The translations under genes were made by a program, and so were the position numbers. Under the pieces are notes generated by a model. That model was not told the DNA's origin and did not search any database. It saw only the letters and a list, made by a program, of their open reading frames with translations. 64,000 nt of DNA from Arthrobacter liuii (GTDB lineage Bacteria > Actinomycetota > Actinomycetes > Actinomycetales > Micrococcaceae), in NCBI RefSeq assembly GCF_014639275.1, contig NZ_BMFW01000001.1, positions 362,983-426,982 on the forward strand. Direction: 5' to 3'. Each line of letters begins with the position of its first letter. The first letter of the stretch is position 1. This document shows positions 61,826 through 64,000 of the stretch, in pieces.

Positions 61826-62734
61826 ATGACCAGGAACATCCTTCAGAGCACCACGATCAAGGCCCCTGTGGAGACGGTGTTCTCCTTCCTGAGTGACCCC
61901 ACGAACTGGATGAAGGCATTCCCGGGCGACAGTGACGTCACCCAGCTGGACGTCAAGCCCAAAGGTGTGGGCACGTCCGCGCGCTGGTCCAGCAAGATGT
62001 GGGGCATCCCCATGCATGTGACCCACGAGTACCGGGAAGTGGTGCCCAACAAACACATCGTCTCCAAGGCATCCGTGGGGCCTGTCATTACGTTCTCCCT
62101 GGAACCGCTCAACGGCAGCGGCACGCAGTTGACCGTCGAGTCCGTCCTCGAGATCGAAACGCCCCTGGTCCGGGTTCCCGCCCAGGCACTGTTCGTCAGG
62201 TGGACCGAGGACGACATCCAAGGCATGGTGTCGAACGTCAAGAGCCTGGTGGAGACCGGGAAGAAGGCGGTTCCGGAAGCAAGCGAAGCAAAGTTCAGCC
62301 AGACGCTGACGTGGTCGGACAGCGTCCACATCGCGGCCCCGGTGGAGGAAGTGTTCGATTTGGTGAAGGATCCGCAGGTCTGGTTGGGCCCGGATGTCCA
62401 GATCGCGGACCTGAAGACCACCCCGGAGGGCGTGGGCACCACCTTCCAGGCGGCATGGAAAGTCCTCGGCATCCCGCTCAAGACCACCCACGAATACACC
62501 GAATTCGTCCCAAACGGGCACTTCACGTCCAAAGCGGCCCTTGGACCGGTGTTCAAAGTGGAGGTGACACCCCAGGACGGCGGAACACGGCTCAGTATGC
62601 GGTCCGACACCGTCCCCCGGAACATGGCCGAGGCAGCCGTCGACGCCCTGGTCATCAAGATGACAGAGCGCAGCCAGGCCGAAATGCTGGCCGGCATCAA
62701 GGCGAGGGCGGAGGCCCGCGCCGGGCAGCGGTAG
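61826..62734 (+). CDS. Protein with two tandem SRPBCC domains
   Basis: A 302-residue soluble protein made of two related SRPBCC (START-like) halves, about residues 5-150 and 160-300. The halves share GVGT, WGIP/LGIP, THEY, VPN, SK and GP in the same order, which shows an internal duplication. SRPBCC folds bind hydrophobic ligands; the ligand here is unknown. AAAGGAG precedes ATG 61826. Confidence 0.85.
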   Translation: MTRNILQSTTIKAPVETVFSFLSDPTNWMKAFPGDSDVTQLDVKPKGVGTSARWSSKMWGIPMHVTHEYREVVPNKHIVSKASVGPVITFSLEPLNGSGTQLTVESVLEIETPLVRVPAQALFVRWTEDDIQGMVSNVKSLVETGKKAVPEASEAKFSQTLTWSDSVHIAAPVEEVFDLVKDPQVWLGPDVQIADLKTTPEGVGTTFQAAWKVLGIPLKTTHEYTEFVPNGHFTSKAALGPVFKVEVTPQDGGTRLSMRSDTVPRNMAEAAVDALVIKMTERSQAEMLAGIKARAEARAGQR

Positions 62735-62776
62735 GAAACACCCGGCGTGCCGGATCCACCAGCCTAAGCTTGGGGC

Positions 62777-63859
62777 ATGGACACCGCCATTGACGCCCGG
62801 CACTCCTTCGGCTCCCGCGCCAACCAGGCGGTACGGACGCTTACTCCTGGCTACTTCGCCCTCACCATGGCCAGCGGCATCATCTCCGTGGGACTTGAGC
62901 TTGAGGGGTTCCACGCGCTTTCGGTGGCACTGCTGGTGGTGTGCGTGCTCTCCTACCTGGTGATCCTTGCGCTCAGCCTGCTCCGCCTGGCCAGGTTCGC
63001 CGCGGACATGCGCGGGGACTTCCTGGATCCCGGCCGGGCGTTCGGCTTCTTCACCTTCATCGCCGGAACAAACGTGCTCGGGACGCGGCTTGGCATGGCG
63101 GGGTGGCAGGGCACGACGGCGGGGCTCCTGGTGGTTGCGGTGCTCGCCTGGGTGGTGCTCGGCTACGTGGTGCCGTGGACTGCCGTACTGGGCCGGTCCG
63201 AGCGGCCCGTGGTCAAGGATGCAAACGGCTCGTGGTTCATCTGGTGCGTGGCCAGCCAGTCCGTGGCTGTCGCCGCGGCCTCAATCGAGCCGTTCGCCGC
63301 GCCGGACTGGCGCGCGGCCCTGGCGTTGGTCGCCGTCGTCGCCTGGTCGGTGGGGCTTATCCTGTATGCCGCAGTGGGAATCTTCGTCTCACTCCGGCTC
63401 ATGACCTATCCCATCCGGCCGCAGGACCTGCGCCCGCAATACTTCGTGGCAATGGGCGCCATGGCCATCAGCGTCCTGGCGGGGGCCCGGATCGTGGAGA
63501 TGGCCGGCGCACCCATGGTGGATGCAACGCGCGGGCTGGTGGCCGGCGCCTCCGTGGTGTTCTGGTCCTTCGCCTCGTGGCTTTTCCCTGTGCTCCTCGC
63601 GGCCGGCTGGTGGCGTCACGTGGTCCACAGGGTGCCGTTGTCCTACGAGCCGGGCCTGTGGAGCGTCATCTTCCCCCTCGGCATGTACGCCGTGGCCGGG
63701 ATCTACCTGGGCCGCGCGGACCAACTGCCCCTGGTGGCAGCCATCGGCCGCGCCGAACTGTGGCTGGCGGTTGCGGCGTTCCTCGCCACCCTCGCCGGAA
63801 TGCTCTGGCACCTGTGGGCCACCCTGCTCGCTCCAGCTTCGCCGCGAGGTGGCACTTAA
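62777..63859 (+). CDS. TDT-family (TehA/SLAC1-like) transporter
   Basis: A 360-residue integral membrane protein with about 10 helices. The first helix region LTPGYFALTMASGIISVG and the fold of repeated helix pairs fit tellurite resistance/C4-dicarboxylate (TDT) transporters. Substrates in this family range from dicarboxylates to anions and sulfite. It lies 42 bases after the SRPBCC gene on the same strand. Confidence 0.87.
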   Translation: MDTAIDARHSFGSRANQAVRTLTPGYFALTMASGIISVGLELEGFHALSVALLVVCVLSYLVILALSLLRLARFAADMRGDFLDPGRAFGFFTFIAGTNVLGTRLGMAGWQGTTAGLLVVAVLAWVVLGYVVPWTAVLGRSERPVVKDANGSWFIWCVASQSVAVAAASIEPFAAPDWRAALALVAVVAWSVGLILYAAVGIFVSLRLMTYPIRPQDLRPQYFVAMGAMAISVLAGARIVEMAGAPMVDATRGLVAGASVVFWSFASWLFPVLLAAGWWRHVVHRVPLSYEPGLWSVIFPLGMYAVAGIYLGRADQLPLVAAIGRAELWLAVAAFLATLAGMLWHLWATLLAPASPRGGT

Positions 63860-63885
63860 CGGCAATGACCCCGTGGCAAAGTCAT

Positions 63886-64000
63886 AGGGTCGTTGCAACG
63901 CTCTGATTGATGGAGCGTTAGATGGTCAAGTTGTTCCCGTCGAATGCCCGCACTGAGTTTGTTGATTTGGTGTGCGGCGGGCTGTCGATTCTGGAGGCCT
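63886..64000 (+). mobile_element. Left end of a probable insertion sequence
   Basis: The TDT gene is followed within 30 bases by AGGGTCGTTGCAACGCTC and a small hairpin (AACGCTC and GAGCGTT, 63897-63919), then directly a transposase-like start at 63922. This looks like a terminal repeat plus gene start, perhaps of an IS30-like element. The other end is outside the window. Confidence 0.5.
63922..64000 (+). CDS. Transposase N-terminus (probably IS30-like), cut by window edge
   Basis: Open frame of 26 codons from ATG 63922 to the window end. FVDLVCGGLSILEA reads like the first helix of a helix-turn-helix at the start of IS30-family transposases of actinomycetes. Codon use is less GC-rich than neighbouring genes (TTG, GTT, TTT codons), consistent with a mobile element. 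Too short to confirm. Confidence 0.5.
   Translation, partial: MVKLFPSNARTEFVDLVCGGLSILEA

Noticed and set aside
61136..62914. 592-residue minus-strand frame opposite the TfoX and SRPBCC genes
   Set aside because: Spans two supported genes in antisense and has no domain features.

Overview
The window looks like a chromosomal segment of a high-GC actinomycete of the Arthrobacter / Pseudarthrobacter type (Micrococcaceae). Reasons: very high GC at third codon positions, frequent GTG and TTG starts, a monomeric NADP-dependent isocitrate dehydrogenase, a gamma-type carbonic anhydrase, LAXTG-type surface proteins, excalibur and DUF6350 proteins, and the trpS-adjacent gene order of actinomycetes. 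This assignment comes from protein recognition; no database search was possible. No rRNA, tRNA or CRISPR array was recognised.

Layout. 1-5.4 kb: partial gene, trpS, xth-type exonuclease, small membrane protein, and a three-gene ABC-2 exporter (all minus strand). 5.5-9.5 kb: one-carbon metabolism, glyA-folD behind a clear ZTP (pfl) riboswitch, divergent from purU, then a gamma carbonic anhydrase. 9.5-15.4 kb: a lysine catabolic module (lysine 2-monooxygenase davB, APC permease, PucR regulator, 5-aminopentanamidase davA). 15.6-21.1 kb: a ROK regulator and a ChvE/GguAB-type sugar ABC operon whose promoters share a sequence block. 21.2-31.1 kb: MacB/LolD-type ABC pair, oxidoreductase, two secreted low-complexity proteins (one with tandem LANTG sortase motifs), Ser/Thr kinase plus lipoprotein, icd. 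31.4-39.4 kb: secreted serine protease with a tiny overlapping ORF that echoes its propeptide, then purH, an MFS transporter, a DUF559-like nuclease gene bracketed by palindromic repeats, purN and DUF6350. 39.8-49.98 kb: DUF2382 protein, glycosyltransferase plus nucleotide-sugar dehydrogenase, HAD phosphatase, stress membrane protein, GGDEF-EAL protein, RibD-C protein, DUF3846 protein, rlmC. 50-53.8 kb: secreted DUF6454 protein, phospholipase C-type phosphoesterase, excalibur lipoprotein. 53.8-57.6 kb: SDR and a gluconate operon (gntK, gntP, GntR). 57.7-61 kb: two cupredoxin proteins around cspA, and a decaying metal-related operon (frameshifted lipoprotein, truncated Nramp, SHOCT, sulfocyanin-like). 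61.2-64 kb: TfoX-like, double SRPBCC, TDT-family transporter, and the start of a probable transposase.

How the genes fit together. GlyA, FolD, PurU, PurH and PurN all make or use folate one-carbon units, and the ZTP riboswitch senses the purine intermediate that accumulates when 10-formyl-THF is short. The most unusual structures are (i) a four-copy family of about 60-bp palindromes placed exactly at gene 3' ends, twice supplying the stop codon, (ii) the small ORF after the serine protease repeating its propeptide motif, and (iii) the eroded lipoprotein-Nramp operon.
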